DNA of 64,000 nucleotides from Natronomicrosphaera sp040876735 (lineage in GTDB: Bacteria > Planctomycetota > Phycisphaerae > Phycisphaerales > Phycisphaeraceae): the NCBI GenBank assembly GCA_040876735.1, contig JBBDPC010000070.1, forward strand, positions 1 through 64,000, read 5' to 3'. Position 1 is the stretch's first letter. The number at the start of each line of letters is the position of its first letter. Of this stretch, positions 42,509-52,642 are shown one piece after another. Under the pieces are notes generated by a model. The model ran no database searches. It was not told where the DNA came from and worked only from the letters and a program-made list of their open reading frames with translations. A program made the position numbers and the translations under genes.

Positions 42509-43564
42509 ATGGCGTCTCTTTTTGAGCAAGTCCGCGACCGGCTGGAGCGGGGCATCACCGCGGGCGAGTACGCCCTGGGGGAGGTGCTGCCGCCGGTGGA
42601 GACGCTGGCGGAGCGCCACGGGTGCAGCCCGGGCACCGTCCGGCGGGCGATGACCGAGCTGGCGCAGCGCGGGCTGGTGCGATCGATTCAGCGCAAGGGC
42701 ACGGTCGTGACGGCGCGGCCGCCGCGGGGGCGGGTGTGCCTGCTGCTGTCGGGCGAAGAGCACATGGACCTGATGTTTCAACGCCCGGTCTACGAGGCGC
42801 TGCACCAGGCGAACTTTCAGGTGGACCTGGTGCCTGGCGGGCTGGACGCCGAGGCGCTGCAGATGCGCCTTGAGGCGCTGTTCGCCAGCGGCAGCGGCAT
42901 CAAGCCGGTGTTGGCGAGCATCATGGCCCCGCCCGAACTGCTCAAGGAGCCGTGGGCGCACCGCCTGTTCGCCGGCCGTGTGATCTACAGCTACTACCCC
43001 GAGCCCATGGATCCGAAAGCGGTGATGATCTGCCCGGACCTGCAACAGATGGCACGCGACGTGGTGGAGTATCTGCTTCGCCTCGGCCACCGGCGGATCG
43101 CGGTCGTCGCCGGCTTTCCGGGAGACCGGGCCACCTGGGCGACCGCAACCGCCGAGCATGCCCGGCACCTGGTCGAAGTCGCCGGGGGAACGTTTCGCCC
43201 CCATTACCTCGGCCCCGGCGAGTATGAGAGCCTCGTTCGGCTTATACAGGAAGAGCGGGTGACCGCCTACTGGGCGCTGCACGACCACCACGCCTTGCAG
43301 GTCATGGCTCACCTGCATCGCCATGGCATCCGCGTGCCGGAAGACCTGGCCCTGGTCGGGCGAAACGACACGCCATGGAGCCGGAACGGCCGGCCCGCGT
43401 TGACCAGCGTCTCGCTGGACCCGACCGCCACGGCGGCGGCCATCGTCCGGGCCGTGCTGGCCATGGTCCAGAACGACACCGCGCCCGATGCCGTCTCGCT
43501 GGTGCGGCCTCGCCTGGTCGTGCGAGACTCCACGGAAGCCACCTCCACCGTCGGCGGCGCCTGA
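42509..43564 (+). CDS. GntR-type regulator with LacI-like sugar-binding domain
   Basis: A 351-residue regulator of AraR architecture: winged helix (LFEQVRDRLERGITAGEYAL, VETLAERHGCSPGTVRRAM) fused to a periplasmic-binding-protein-type effector domain (PVYEALHQANFQVDLV, AVVAGFPGDRATW, DLALVGRNDTPWSRNGRPAL). Start at 42509 has GGAGGG upstream. It would bind a sugar and release DNA. Divergent from the GH5-like gene and upstream of the glycosidase cluster, it is the likely local regulator of both. Confidence 0.85.
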   Translation: MASLFEQVRDRLERGITAGEYALGEVLPPVETLAERHGCSPGTVRRAMTELAQRGLVRSIQRKGTVVTARPPRGRVCLLLSGEEHMDLMFQRPVYEALHQANFQVDLVPGGLDAEALQMRLEALFASGSGIKPVLASIMAPPELLKEPWAHRLFAGRVIYSYYPEPMDPKAVMICPDLQQMARDVVEYLLRLGHRRIAVVAGFPGDRATWATATAEHARHLVEVAGGTFRPHYLGPGEYESLVRLIQEERVTAYWALHDHHALQVMAHLHRHGIRVPEDLALVGRNDTPWSRNGRPALTSVSLDPTATAAAIVRAVLAMVQNDTAPDAVSLVRPRLVVRDSTEATSTVGGA

Positions 43565-43625
43565 GCCGAAAACGCGCGATCGCGACATGCCGGGCAGATG
43601 CTGGAGCACTTGCAGGTCCGATACG

Positions 43626-43658
43626 TGTGTCGCCCCGCCGTGGGCGCGGGGCGACACA
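43626..43658. terminator. Bidirectional hairpin between convergent genes
   Basis: A perfect 13-bp stem (TGTGTCGCCCCGC and its complement) around a 7-nt loop, 61 bp after the GntR-type gene and 39 bp after the end of the 1362-residue gene on the other strand. No T tract on either side. Confidence 0.65.
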
Positions 43659-43697
43659 TCATGGCAGGCTCGTTGCGTCATCTGGATTGAAGCCGCG

Positions 43698-46600
43698 CTA
43701 CTCGGCCGCGATCGTCACGGTCTGCACCGTGCGGTCCATCCGCGCCACCAGCGCCTGGTCATCCTGAAGGCTCAGCCGGTAAACGGTGGTGCCTTCGTCT
43801 TCGTCCAGCGTGGCCAGCGGCTGGCCGGCGGCGTCGAGCAGCCACAGCCGGCCCCCCTGCTCGGCGGCGAGCAGCGCGTCGTGCGCCGGCGACCAGCGGA
43901 CATGCTGGAAACCGAACGCCGAGTCGAACCACACCGCCGACGCGCCGTCTTGATCCACCACGCGCAGCGGATGCGTGCCGCCCCAGTTGGCGACGATCAG
44001 CCGGCCATCGGGCAGCAGCGCCACGCCACCGACGACCGAATCGGTCGCCAGCTCACGCGTCACCTGCCCGTCCTCGAGATCAAACGCACCGGCCACCCGG
44101 CCCCATCCCCCGGCCGCGCCGGTGCGGCCGTCATCACTGAAGGCGAACGCCTGCGCCCCATCAATCGCGTTACGCCACAAGACCTCACCGCTGCGGGCGT
44201 CCACCGCTGTCAGCTCCTCGGCGCCGATCAGCAGCGTGTCCGTGCCCGGCACAAACGCCACACCCATCACCTCGCCTGCGATCTCCGCCACCGTGGTCAC
44301 CACATCGCCGTCGGCATCGAGCACCACCGGATCATGCGGGAACGCTTCGTTTTCCGTCCATCCGCCAGCCACAAGCGTGCCCGCATCGTTCCACGCCACG
44401 CCCACCATCAGGTTCACCTCGATGGACACGGCTCCGTCCGGCCAGTCGCGCGGCGACAGGTGATGCGACCCCAGCGCTTCGCCGCTGTCCGCATCAAGCA
44501 CCGCCAGTCCCGGATACCCCGCCACCGCGATGCGATCACCGGTGGGGCTCACCGCCAGCGTTGCACCTTCAAACAAAGGTTGCGTCCGCCAGCGCTCGTT
44601 GCCGTCACTGTCATGGGCGGTCACGGAGCCGTCATAAAGCAGCACATACCGCGTCTGCCCATCCGGACTGACGCCCACGCCCACCGGCGTGTCGTAAAAC
44701 GCAAGGCGCTCGTCCACGCGCATCTGCCCACGCAGCGGCGCAGGCGCCTGGCCTTTGGCGTCGACCTCGACGGCCGGCGTGAGCGCCTCGGGCTGAGCCG
44801 GCACGGCTTCGCTCTCGATCGCCTCAAGCAGCCATGCGATGCCCGCCTCCGCGTCACCGAGCACAAACACGTTCTGCCAGCCCGCCTGGAAGCAGCTCGA
44901 GCCCCATTGCACGAACGCCCGCCCGGGGCCGGGGAACGTCTCGCTCGTCGGCCGGTTGATGTGCCCGCGCTTCATCGCCTCTGCCAGCAGCGCGTGGCCC
45001 GGCAGGACGATGGCGTGCGCGTAGATGTTTTCAAACGTCGACTCGCGGAACATCCCGCCCGAACCGCCGTAGCCCGGCTTCTGTTCAAAGGGCACGATCT
45101 CGTAGGCCGGGTTCACCTCGACCGTCATCCCCTGCCCGCGCAGCGCCTCGGCCACACGGTCGGCGTCGGCCTGCTCGCCAAAGACCGCGAAGCGTGTGGG
45201 ATCAAGATCGAAGACGTCTTCGGCTTCCCAGTTCAACTGCTCGTAAGGCGGCTCATTCGCCTCGCCCGCCAGCAGCCGGGCGATGCGCGCGGCATCATCG
45301 AAGTAGATCGACACCGGGCCCGTTGCCACGCTCGCCAGTTGCGCCGACGCCGACGGCTCGACGGCGACCACCGCCTCGGCTTTGCCGCCGGTGAGCCATT
45401 CCTCAACCGTCACCCGCCAGTCGCCCGGCTCCGCGTTCGCACCTAGCGGCACGGTCGTCTCAAACTGCGTGGCATTCGCCGTGGGCGACGTGGCACGGTA
45501 CCAGTCGATCACCTCCTGCCCGGACGGATCGTGAATCCGCAAGCGGAAAGGCAGGTAACCGGTGCTGCCCCATGTCACGCGAATGTTCAGCCGTTGATCC
45601 GCCGTCACCTCCGCCGCTACGTTCACCGGCCCCGGCGCTTCGGGCAGATGCAGCCACGCCGCGCCGCTGCCGGCGGCAAGACGCAGCGGTGCTTCGCCCG
45701 CCTCCACCGCCACGCGGCCGCCGTCGAACAGATCGTAGATCACGCCTTCCGCCGGCACGTCCACCGTCGTCTGAACCGGAACCAACTCGTGCTTGACCCG
45801 CCGGGGATTGTCACGGCTCTGGGCGTTGTTCGCCATCAGCAGGTACGACGCCTCCCCCGCCTCATGCACGCTCAGCAGCACGTCGTTGCTGGCCACGTCA
45901 TACCGTGCCTCGCCAAGCCAACTCGCCAGGTCGCGCTCGAACGTCGGCGCTTGAGCCATGTTCCAGCCCCGCCACTCCAGGTCCTGATTCGCCTGGTGAC
46001 GCTCGCCGTCGATGCCGGGCTCCGAAAGGTTTTCCTGGTGGTACTCCGACCACATCGCGTAGTCATGGTCGGCAATGACGGCGCCCTCAAATTGCTCGGC
46101 ATCGTCTTTGAACTGCACGAACGTGCCCCCGCCGGCGATGTACGCCTCGATCACCTCGCGCAGATTCTCCGGCACACGCGTCAACCCCGGACACATGATC
46201 ACCGGCCACTGCAGCAGGTAGTCTGCGCCTTTCTCCACCGCTTCCCCTTCGTCCAGCCAGTTGGGGATCCGCCCCGTTTCCATCACACGGAAAAATGTCA
46301 TGAACACGTACTGCTGGTGCGGGCTGTGATAGGCCGGCGAACCGAACTCGACCGGTTCGGGATGATTGTGCTCCGCCACATCGGTGGCGAACTGCGAATG
46401 GCTCATGAGCACCGCCACGCCGGCGCGTTGCTTGGGCAGGTGGTTCATCACCTCGCCGACGCGCGCCAGCCGACGGTTGATCTCGGCGATCTCGAAGACG
46501 GTGTTCGTCCCGTGGTAGCCGAAGCGGTCGTTGTGCTGGCGGAAGGAGAGGTCGGGCGAGTAGAGCATGCCTTCGAGCTTGGTGATCCAGCTCATCCAGA

Positions 46601-47786
46601 CCGCGTTGCGAATCGTCGACCAGGTGTGGCAGAACCACATCGGCAGGTAGACGTGGGGGCGATCGAAGCTGTAGCTGCGGTAGCCCTCGGCGGAGAGAAC
46701 GGGTTCAAACGTGCCGAACGGCCGGACGCTGTACCCGCCGTGCCCGGAGATGACGTCGAACGGCCGGGCCTGACGCCCGTCGACGCCGTCCGCGACGGTG
46801 CCGGCGGCATAGCTGGAGGACATCTGGTTCAACACGCCGAAGTCCGAATGGACCGAGTCGGTGGCCCAGGTGATGGCCGAGGACGTCTGCTCCAGATACT
46901 TCAGGCGCATGGTGATGAACTGCACGAACTTGTCGAGCATGGGCTTGTACTGCGTCACCGTCTCGTCAAGCGGACCGACGGGCATCTTCACGCCCGTCAA
47001 CCGCTCGAACTCGCGAAGCTGGTGGGGGACGGCGAAGGGGTTCATCCCGATCATCTCGCCATCTTCATCCATGATCGGCCAGTGGGTCAGGCCCGGCTCG
47101 TCGTACATCTGCAAACCGCCGATGGGGTAGATGCGGTTGCTCAGGGCCGCCAACTGCGTCCGCCAGATGACCGCCCGCTGGACCCACGGATCGCCCCAGT
47201 CGCTGCGCAGCTCCAGGTCGAGCTGGTGCCCGCCGCCGAGCACCATCAGCGTGTAAGGCTTCATCCCCGCGGCGACATACGCTTCCGCCAGATCGCCCGG
47301 CGCCGGGGTGCGCGGGTGCATGCCGGCGTAGTCGGTGTTCATGAACATCCAGCCGCCCTTGGACGCCACGATCGGGTCGTAGTTGTCGCGCACGTTGTCA
47401 TGCACCCACTGCCCGGTGAAGTAGGCGTTGGTGTGCTCCGCCTGGTGAATGGTGAATGCCACCGACTCGCCGGCGGCCCCCTCCAGCGTGGCCGTGTATC
47501 GCCCCGGCTTCAGCGCCCCCGCCTTCAGGCTCACCATGCGCGCCGAGGCGTCGGCGCCCACCGGCACGCTCAGTTCCAGACTGCTCCCGTCCGCATGCCG
47601 GACCACCAGCCGCGCTTCGCCGGCGGCGACCACCGCCAACTCAACCGGCTCGGCCACATTGAAGTGACGCCGCGACCCGGCCAGCGACAGCGCCGCCTCC
47701 GCGTACGCCGCCGGCCCGCTCGCGAACACGGCCACCACCACGATCCACAACCCCGCCACACTGCGCCAGCCCATGTATCCGCTCAT
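43698..47786 (-). CDS. Giant secreted hydrolase-like protein with beta-propeller
   Basis: A 1362-residue exported protein. Signal peptide (SVAGLWIVVVAVFASGPAAY) after an ATG preceded by GGGTGG. An Ig-like beta domain (residues about 30-115) leads into a TIM-barrel-like region (IGGLQMYDEPGLTHWPIM near residue 228 may carry catalytic Glu), then a GATase-like region (VAVLMSHSQFATDV), beta sandwiches and, from about residue 1040, a PQQ-type propeller (AVSPTGDRIAVAGYPGLAVL, VLWRNAIDGAQAF). Architecture parallels the gene at 58941. GH family not identified. Possibly binds polysaccharide through the propeller. Confidence 0.65.
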   Translation of the reverse strand: MSGYMGWRSVAGLWIVVVAVFASGPAAYAEAALSLAGSRRHFNVAEPVELAVVAAGEARLVVRHADGSSLELSVPVGADASARMVSLKAGALKPGRYTATLEGAAGESVAFTIHQAEHTNAYFTGQWVHDNVRDNYDPIVASKGGWMFMNTDYAGMHPRTPAPGDLAEAYVAAGMKPYTLMVLGGGHQLDLELRSDWGDPWVQRAVIWRTQLAALSNRIYPIGGLQMYDEPGLTHWPIMDEDGEMIGMNPFAVPHQLREFERLTGVKMPVGPLDETVTQYKPMLDKFVQFITMRLKYLEQTSSAITWATDSVHSDFGVLNQMSSSYAAGTVADGVDGRQARPFDVISGHGGYSVRPFGTFEPVLSAEGYRSYSFDRPHVYLPMWFCHTWSTIRNAVWMSWITKLEGMLYSPDLSFRQHNDRFGYHGTNTVFEIAEINRRLARVGEVMNHLPKQRAGVAVLMSHSQFATDVAEHNHPEPVEFGSPAYHSPHQQYVFMTFFRVMETGRIPNWLDEGEAVEKGADYLLQWPVIMCPGLTRVPENLREVIEAYIAGGGTFVQFKDDAEQFEGAVIADHDYAMWSEYHQENLSEPGIDGERHQANQDLEWRGWNMAQAPTFERDLASWLGEARYDVASNDVLLSVHEAGEASYLLMANNAQSRDNPRRVKHELVPVQTTVDVPAEGVIYDLFDGGRVAVEAGEAPLRLAAGSGAAWLHLPEAPGPVNVAAEVTADQRLNIRVTWGSTGYLPFRLRIHDPSGQEVIDWYRATSPTANATQFETTVPLGANAEPGDWRVTVEEWLTGGKAEAVVAVEPSASAQLASVATGPVSIYFDDAARIARLLAGEANEPPYEQLNWEAEDVFDLDPTRFAVFGEQADADRVAEALRGQGMTVEVNPAYEIVPFEQKPGYGGSGGMFRESTFENIYAHAIVLPGHALLAEAMKRGHINRPTSETFPGPGRAFVQWGSSCFQAGWQNVFVLGDAEAGIAWLLEAIESEAVPAQPEALTPAVEVDAKGQAPAPLRGQMRVDERLAFYDTPVGVGVSPDGQTRYVLLYDGSVTAHDSDGNERWRTQPLFEGATLAVSPTGDRIAVAGYPGLAVLDADSGEALGSHHLSPRDWPDGAVSIEVNLMVGVAWNDAGTLVAGGWTENEAFPHDPVVLDADGDVVTTVAEIAGEVMGVAFVPGTDTLLIGAEELTAVDARSGEVLWRNAIDGAQAFAFSDDGRTGAAGGWGRVAGAFDLEDGQVTRELATDSVVGGVALLPDGRLIVANWGGTHPLRVVDQDGASAVWFDSAFGFQHVRWSPAHDALLAAEQGGRLWLLDAAGQPLATLDEDEGTTVYRLSLQDDQALVARMDRTVQTVTIAAE

Positions 47787-47862
47787 ATGACCACCCTGAG
47801 ATAAGTGAAACTGGTGAGACCGCCTCCACCACAGAAGCTGAAACTAACCGCCACGCACCATC

Positions 47863-47890
47863 TTGACAAGAATAATTATGTGATTATTTT
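47863..47890 (+). promoter_or_regulatory. Sigma-70-like promoter
   Basis: TTGACA (47863-47868), 16 nt, then TATTTT (47885-47890), in an AT-rich island 35 bp before the GTG start of the TIM-barrel glycosidase. Overlaps the dyad at 47871-47888. Confidence 0.55.
47871..47888. promoter_or_regulatory. AT-rich dyad over the glycosidase promoter
   Basis: AATAAT and ATTATT in perfect inverted repeat with a 6-nt spacer (TATGTG), lying between the -35 and -10 boxes. Repression by the GntR-type regulator at 42509 is a plausible reading, given the similar AT-rich dyad before that gene. Confidence 0.5.
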
Positions 47891-47924
47891 CAAAGTAGTA
47901 CCGTATATCCGACTGGAGTCACCC

Positions 47925-50003
47925 GTGGTCGCACCCCATTTCCTCGAATTGCCCGGGATCCGCGTGGAGTTGCTCGGCGACGGGCCTGATTTCCCCGGGC
48001 TCGGCCGGATCTGGATCGCCGATCGCCTGGTCCGGTCGGGCCGGCTGCCCTTGGCCCCGGACACGCAGAGCTTTCAGGGCCAGGCCCTCGACCGGCTGCG
48101 GCTGCTGGGGGTGGAGACGACCGAGGGAGAGCTGCGCATCCGCTGCCAGGCGCTGTTTCAGCCGGCTGCGGTGCGCACCATGCGCGACCACAGCTTTGAT
48201 CCGATCCACAACACGCAGGACTGGGACCAGGCACAGGTGACCGTCGGCGGCGAACTGGATCTGGTCATCCGCCCCGCGCAGGATCGGTTCAATGGCGTCG
48301 CCTGCACCGGGCTGGCCTACCACTGGGCGTACCGCGGCGCCGGCACGCCGCTGTTCTGGCTGATGGATCGCGCAAGCTGGGAGATCGACGGCGACATCAC
48401 CGGCGCCACCGTCGTCAGCCAGAGCGCCTGCTCCGACCCGCTGGTCACGTTCGCCCGCGACACCGCCTGGTCCACGGAGGGACTGATCCACTTCGCCCCC
48501 GACATGCCCAACCCGGTGATGACACACAACCTCCCGCGCTGGGCCAGCCACCAGGCGTTCGACTTCCAGTGCTGCGGCGGCACCGCCCTGCTGGGGGTGT
48601 TCGAACGCGTTGGCCTGATCCGCTCGCTGCTCAAGCGCGAGTCCGGCCGGGCGGAACTGAAGTGCTTCGACAAGCACCTGTTCGACGAGGCCGAGCAAGT
48701 CTGCACCGTGCCTAAGCGCATCCTGCTCGTCGAAGGGCTTGAAGGCGACGTCGATCAGCGCAACCTCTGGACGTGGGTGATGGACGAAGTCCACGAACGG
48801 GCCCGGCAGGAGTTCGGCCTGCGCGACGTGCCGCTGCTGCCCCGCGTGTTTCAGAACTACTGGCTCGACTTCACCGTCGATCGCTACTACGACGACCTGC
48901 TGCCCGCCGCCGAGGCCATCGGCGCCCGGCAGGTGTTCGTGGACAACCTCAAGAAGTCGGCGATGACCGACCGCACGCCACATCCGGGCAAGTTCAACTG
49001 GAACATGTGCTGCGGCCACGAATACGAGATCGCCCCCGAACTCGGCGGCGATGCGGGCGTGCGCCGCTTTGCCCAGACATGCGCCGCCCGCGGCATCGAA
49101 GTCGTAAGCTGGACCAACAACGACCAGGCCCTCTCCAGCCCGATCATCGGCGACGACGGCCACCACCGCCGCGACTGGTTCGTGAAGATGGAAGACACCC
49201 GCCTGCGCTACGGCGGCGCTTACACCAACGTGCTCAACATCCTCGACTTCGCCAACGACGACGCCCGCCGCTATTTCATCGACAGTCACAAGCAGCTCAA
49301 AGAGCGGGCCGCCCTCACCAGCTTCATGTTCGACAGCTTCTACAACCTCGGCTTCATGCCCGTCAGCTATGCCGGCGGACATCCGCGGACGATGTGGCGA
49401 CAGTGTCTGGCGGTGCTCAAGGAACTGCAGGATGCTGGGATTCACATGGTCATCGAAAGCTTCGGCCCCTTCGGCGCTGTCCAGCACGGCTGCCCGCGCA
49501 GTTATTCGATCGATCGCTGCTGGGTCTGCTACCGGATCAACCTCGGCAACGACTACACCACCGTGCCCGTGGGCCCGACGCATGCCGACCCGCGCCGCGA
49601 ACAGGCGGCGAGCCTCTACTACGCGTTGGCGCACATGACCGTGTCGCCGATCGATCTTTTTGAAAACGAGGTGCGTGTCGATGAGCGTTTCGGCCCCGAC
49701 CATCGCCAGGCCCTGGCGGATTACCACGAAGCGCTGCCTTACCTGCACCGGCGGTATCTTCAGGCGGATGGCATGGCGGTGCTCTGGCACGACCGCGCCG
49801 GCGAGCGGGCCACGTTGTTCAACTTCGCCCAGCGGACCCTGGCGCTGCCCGGGGCGGTGCATGACCTCACCACCGGGGTGGACCTGCCCGAGGCCGCGTC
49901 CTACCCGCTTCGATCGCAGCACACGTACGCCATCACCCGCACAGCGCTGCCGCGCACCTTGACCTCACAGAGCGAAGACCCAACGCATGCGGCCCAGCTA
50001 TAA
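47925..50003 (+). CDS. TIM-barrel glycosidase, alpha-galactosidase-like
   Basis: A 692-residue cytoplasmic protein. The start at GTG 47925 is preferred because GGAG precedes it and the reading before (from 47805) crosses AT-rich promoter DNA. An N-terminal beta-supersandwich (about residues 1-270, as in GH36/clan GH-D) is followed by a barrel with VFQNYWLDFTVDRYYDDLL and TSFMFDSFYNLGFMPVSY (near residue 468, candidate nucleophile Asp), GIHMVIESFGPFGAVQHG, and a C-terminal beta domain. Clan GH-D-like is my best guess. The family is not certain. Divergent from the 1362-residue gene. Confidence 0.6.
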   Translation: MVAPHFLELPGIRVELLGDGPDFPGLGRIWIADRLVRSGRLPLAPDTQSFQGQALDRLRLLGVETTEGELRIRCQALFQPAAVRTMRDHSFDPIHNTQDWDQAQVTVGGELDLVIRPAQDRFNGVACTGLAYHWAYRGAGTPLFWLMDRASWEIDGDITGATVVSQSACSDPLVTFARDTAWSTEGLIHFAPDMPNPVMTHNLPRWASHQAFDFQCCGGTALLGVFERVGLIRSLLKRESGRAELKCFDKHLFDEAEQVCTVPKRILLVEGLEGDVDQRNLWTWVMDEVHERARQEFGLRDVPLLPRVFQNYWLDFTVDRYYDDLLPAAEAIGARQVFVDNLKKSAMTDRTPHPGKFNWNMCCGHEYEIAPELGGDAGVRRFAQTCAARGIEVVSWTNNDQALSSPIIGDDGHHRRDWFVKMEDTRLRYGGAYTNVLNILDFANDDARRYFIDSHKQLKERAALTSFMFDSFYNLGFMPVSYAGGHPRTMWRQCLAVLKELQDAGIHMVIESFGPFGAVQHGCPRSYSIDRCWVCYRINLGNDYTTVPVGPTHADPRREQAASLYYALAHMTVSPIDLFENEVRVDERFGPDHRQALADYHEALPYLHRRYLQADGMAVLWHDRAGERATLFNFAQRTLALPGAVHDLTTGVDLPEAASYPLRSQHTYAITRTALPRTLTSQSEDPTHAAQL

Positions 50004-50008
50004 AGCGT

Positions 50009-50113
50009 CTATTGAGCCTTGAGCCGTTCGCTTTAAGCTGTTAGCCAGCGACAAGCCGAACGGAGGGGATATTCGGGCTGAAGGCTTAAAGCGAACGGCT
50101 CAAAGCTCAATAG
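50009..50113. repeat. Imperfect inverted repeat, 30-bp arms
   Basis: Left arm 50009-50038 and right arm 50084-50113 are reverse complements with one mismatch, separated by 45 bp. The text (TTGAGCCGTTCGCTTTAAG) is AT-richer than its surroundings. It lies between two same-strand genes and may be a MITE remnant or attenuator hairpin. Confidence 0.75.
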
Positions 50114-50176
50114 TCGCTGCGACACGCACCACCTGACCGTCACGGCTGCCGGCGATTCCGACCCCACGAGACCATC

Positions 50177-52600
50177 ATGTCCATACGTGCGTTGATCCTG
50201 GGGCTGTTGTGGGGGCTGCTGATCGCTGCGCTGACCTACTTCAACGGCCACGTCATCCGCCAGACACCGCTGATCGGGCACCACTTCCCGCTGGCGGTGT
50301 TCGGGGTGCTGACGGCGGGGCTGCTGCTGTTGAACCCGCTGCTGCGCCGGCTCGGGCCGGGCACGCCGCTGCGGCCGGCGGAGCTGGCGCTGATGCTCGC
50401 GCTGGCGCTGGCGGCCTGCGCCTGGCCGGGGCAGGGGCTGCTTCGCACCTTTGTGCCGGCGCTGGCGATGCCGTCGCACATGGCCCAGGCTGAGCCGAGC
50501 TGGCAGGCGGCGCACGTGATGAGCTACATCCCGGGCGGCTCGGCCGAGCTGGCGCCGGGCCACGTGCGCGACTGGGCCGCCTTGAGGCAGATCCTCCTCG
50601 ACGCCGCGGCCGACCCGCCGGTGATCGAGCCGGTCCGGCAGGCCCTGCCGCGCGAGACGCAGCGGGCACTGGCGGCCGGGCTGGACGAACCGGATGCGAA
50701 CGTCCAGCGGGCGGTGCTCAAGGCCATCAATGAGGTGATCCGTACGCAGCGGCTCTGGGTCGATGTCGACGCGGCCATGTGGCCGGCGGCGGTTCGCACG
50801 CAGGTCGCCCGGCACGAGCAGGTGTCGTCTGACCGGGAACCGGCCCACGCCCACGAAGCGCAGCGGCTGCGCGAGGCGATCAACCGGGCGCTGCTCGTCC
50901 ACGCGATGCCGGAGGCTTTGGCGCCGGCGCCGCGTGGCGGGCCGGTGCTTCCGGGCGGCAGTCCGCCGGACCCCGCGGTCACCGATCCGTTGACGCAGGC
51001 GTCGGACATGCAGTGGAGGAGCGTGGGCGACCTGCCCTGGTCCGCCTGGCGTGCCCCACTGCTGATCTGGGGCGGACTGGCCCTGCTGTTGGGGCTGGCG
51101 TCACTGGGGATGGTGCTGCTGGTGCACCCGCAGTGGCTGCGCCACGAGAAGCTGGCGTATCCGCTGGCGCGGTTTGCGCAGGAGCTGATGCGGCCCGCCG
51201 AGCGTGGCGCCTTGCCCGCCATCGCCCGCTCGCAGGGGTTCTGGATCGGCATGGCGATCGCCGGCGGCATCCACCTGGTCAACGGCCTGCACCTGTGGTT
51301 CGACTGGTTTTTCATTCACGTGCCGCTGACCTATCCGTTTTTCGCATTGATGGAGCTGTTCCCCAACGCCAGCGTCGCGCCCGGGGGCGCGTGGCGGCTG
51401 TGGATGCCGACGATTTACTTCAGCGTGCTGGGGCTGGCCTACTTCCTGCGGTCGGAGGTGTCGCTGAGCCTGGGGGTGGCGGGCTATTGCTGGATCGTGT
51501 TCAGCGCGCTGCTGTTCGGGCAGGGCGTGGCGATGGAGTTTGGGACGATGATCCTGCCGCTGAATTTCGGAGCCCACCTGGGGCTGGCGTTGGCGGTGCT
51601 TTATCTCGGCCGGCGGTACTACGTGCAAGCGGCGCGTTCGGCGGCGGGCCTGGGGCGGGCGAAGGAGATTTCCGCCAGCGCCACCTGGGGGGCACGGCTG
51701 ATGGTGGTGTGCGCGATCGGGGCGGGCGGGCTGCTGGTGATGGCGGGGCTGGACTGGCTGCTGGCGTCGGCGTTCGTGGTGCTGGCGATGCTGATGCTGC
51801 TGGTGCTGACGCGGGTGCAGGTGGAGACGGGGCTGTTCACGCTCTTCGCCGGCTGGACGCCGGTGGCGATCCTCACCGGCCTGCTGGGCATGGAGGCGAT
51901 CGGGCCGACGAGCTACCTGGTGCTGATGCTGGGCAGCTACGTCGTGCTCGGCGGCAACACCGAAGCACTGGCGCCGTTCCTGGCCAACGCGATGGCGATC
52001 GGCGAGGGCCAGCGGATCGAGCCCCGGCGGGCGGCGCCGTGGCTGGCGGTGATGGTGGTGGCGAGCCTGCTGGTCGCGGGACTGGTGACGTTTCTGCTCC
52101 AGTACAACCTCGGACTGGACCCGCTCGACGAGCACGCCTCCGCCGGCTTGCCGCGGATGATGTTCGACCTGGGCACGCAGCAGATCAGCGAGCTTGCGGC
52201 GACGGGCACGCTGGCCGACTCCGTCAGCGTTTCAGGGCTGGGTCGGTTGGGCGCGCTTGCCTCGGAACCGGTGTTTCTCGCGTGGCTGGCGGTGGGCCTG
52301 GTGCTGGCGGTGGGATGCATGGGGCTGCGGCTGCGGTTGGCGTGGTGGCCGATTCACCCGGTGCTGTTCCTGGTCTGGGGCACGTGGCCGATCTACATCT
52401 ACGGGCCGGCGTTCCTGCTGGGCTGGGCGGTGAAGGGGGTGGTCATCCGGTTCACCGGCGTGCGGGGGTACGAGGCCGGCAAGCCGGTGATGGTGGGCCT
52501 GGTGGCAGGCGAGTTGCTCGCGGGGCTGGGCTGGATCGTGGTCGGCGCGCTCTATTACCTGTTCACCCGTCAAAGTCCGGCGAGTTACTCGATCTTCTAA
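50177..52600 (+). CDS. Multi-TM membrane protein (DUF6785/DUF6784-like)
   Basis: An 807-residue protein with about 14 TM helices. It begins with IRALILGLLWGLLIAALTYF, has a large polar loop (about residues 110-285), and ends with further helices (LVGLVAGELLAGLGWIVVGA). It resembles the DUF6785 plus DUF6784 families that recur in planctomycete sugar clusters and are distantly OPT-like. Transport of oligosaccharides is likely but not shown. It opens the run that ends with the ALDH gene; gaps are 42 bp or less from here on. Confidence 0.7.
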   Translation: MSIRALILGLLWGLLIAALTYFNGHVIRQTPLIGHHFPLAVFGVLTAGLLLLNPLLRRLGPGTPLRPAELALMLALALAACAWPGQGLLRTFVPALAMPSHMAQAEPSWQAAHVMSYIPGGSAELAPGHVRDWAALRQILLDAAADPPVIEPVRQALPRETQRALAAGLDEPDANVQRAVLKAINEVIRTQRLWVDVDAAMWPAAVRTQVARHEQVSSDREPAHAHEAQRLREAINRALLVHAMPEALAPAPRGGPVLPGGSPPDPAVTDPLTQASDMQWRSVGDLPWSAWRAPLLIWGGLALLLGLASLGMVLLVHPQWLRHEKLAYPLARFAQELMRPAERGALPAIARSQGFWIGMAIAGGIHLVNGLHLWFDWFFIHVPLTYPFFALMELFPNASVAPGGAWRLWMPTIYFSVLGLAYFLRSEVSLSLGVAGYCWIVFSALLFGQGVAMEFGTMILPLNFGAHLGLALAVLYLGRRYYVQAARSAAGLGRAKEISASATWGARLMVVCAIGAGGLLVMAGLDWLLASAFVVLAMLMLLVLTRVQVETGLFTLFAGWTPVAILTGLLGMEAIGPTSYLVLMLGSYVVLGGNTEALAPFLANAMAIGEGQRIEPRRAAPWLAVMVVASLLVAGLVTFLLQYNLGLDPLDEHASAGLPRMMFDLGTQQISELAATGTLADSVSVSGLGRLGALASEPVFLAWLAVGLVLAVGCMGLRLRLAWWPIHPVLFLVWGTWPIYIYGPAFLLGWAVKGVVIRFTGVRGYEAGKPVMVGLVAGELLAGLGWIVVGALYYLFTRQSPASYSIF

Positions 52601-52642
52601 CGCGTGCACGGCGTTGCCGCCCATCGGGATGAATAACCAGCC

